From the NCBI GenBank assembly GCA_029778535.1, contig JAKOQB010000002.1, positions 164,575 to 228,574 on the forward strand: a stretch of 64,000 nt of DNA. Direction: 5' to 3'. This DNA comes from Pseudomonadota bacterium (lineage in GTDB: Bacteria; Pseudomonadota; Gammaproteobacteria; Burkholderiales; Burkholderiaceae_F). Shown here piece after piece: positions 63,257 through 64,000 of the stretch (the first letter of the stretch is position 1; each line of letters opens with the position of its first letter). The position numbers were made by a program, and so were the translations under genes. Below the pieces are notes generated by a model. That model ran no database searches. It was given only the letters and a program-made list of their open reading frames with translations, and was not told where the DNA came from.

Positions 63257-64000
<744 letters not shown>

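Overview
The window is about 64 kb of very GC-rich bacterial chromosome, densely packed with genes. It looks like a betaproteobacterium, probably Burkholderiales or a relative. Signs are the atpD-atpC to hemE-priA neighbourhood, the TAXI-type TRAP system, a relic of a Bug/TctC-type binding protein, cytochrome c5-type proteins, and the codon bias. This is inference from gene content; no rRNA, tRNA, phage, insertion sequence or CRISPR array was seen.

Layout. 0-7 kb: a sulfur-compound gene set read leftward (Tat-exported molybdopterin oxidoreductase, four-cluster ferredoxin, NrfD membrane subunit, a haem-plus-triple-rhodanese protein), then a YeeE/YedE transporter split into two half-length genes. 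7-14 kb: a regulatory island with an ECF sigma factor, a Ser/Thr kinase with a TPR-like C-terminus, two genes of unknown function sharing an upstream DNA element, and a broken beta-propeller gene. 14-17.5 kb: a BON/transglutaminase-like pair, then a Fur-box-controlled iron uptake operon. 17.5-24 kb: an MFS exporter divergent from a marR-nodT-emrA-emrB efflux operon. 24-28 kb: a cytosine-deaminase-like enzyme and uracil phosphoribosyltransferase (pyrimidine salvage), with DUF423 and NYN-domain genes between, then an EamA transporter. 28-33 kb: acetoacetyl-CoA synthetase, ABC1 kinase-like and thioredoxin-like genes. 33-37 kb: a TAXI-TRAP transporter with its DUF1850 companion. 37-43 kb: Uup, envelope proteins, an orphan HicA-like protein, and the egtD-egtB ergothioneine pair.

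42.8-43.5 kb holds two decayed gene fragments side by side. 43.5-53.8 kb: ammonium transporter, DUF3014, an isolated SoxX-like cytochrome, an MFS gene with a three-subunit HcnABC/opine-oxidase-type dehydrogenase, an acyltransferase, a three-haem cytochrome c5 protein, and a sigma/anti-sigma pair. 53.9-64 kb: priA, hemE, a small secreted peptide with its own terminator, a TonB-like lipoprotein, a TonB-dependent receptor/cytochrome c/sorbosone-dehydrogenase operon, a UspA protein, and atpC with partial atpD.

Most promising for new biology: the sigma/kinase island with its repeated upstream element and uncharacterised genes (7.2-12.8 kb); the haem-rhodanese protein tied to the molybdoenzyme operon; a pair of Lys-rich secreted peptides at opposite ends of the window; and the relic region at 43 kb.
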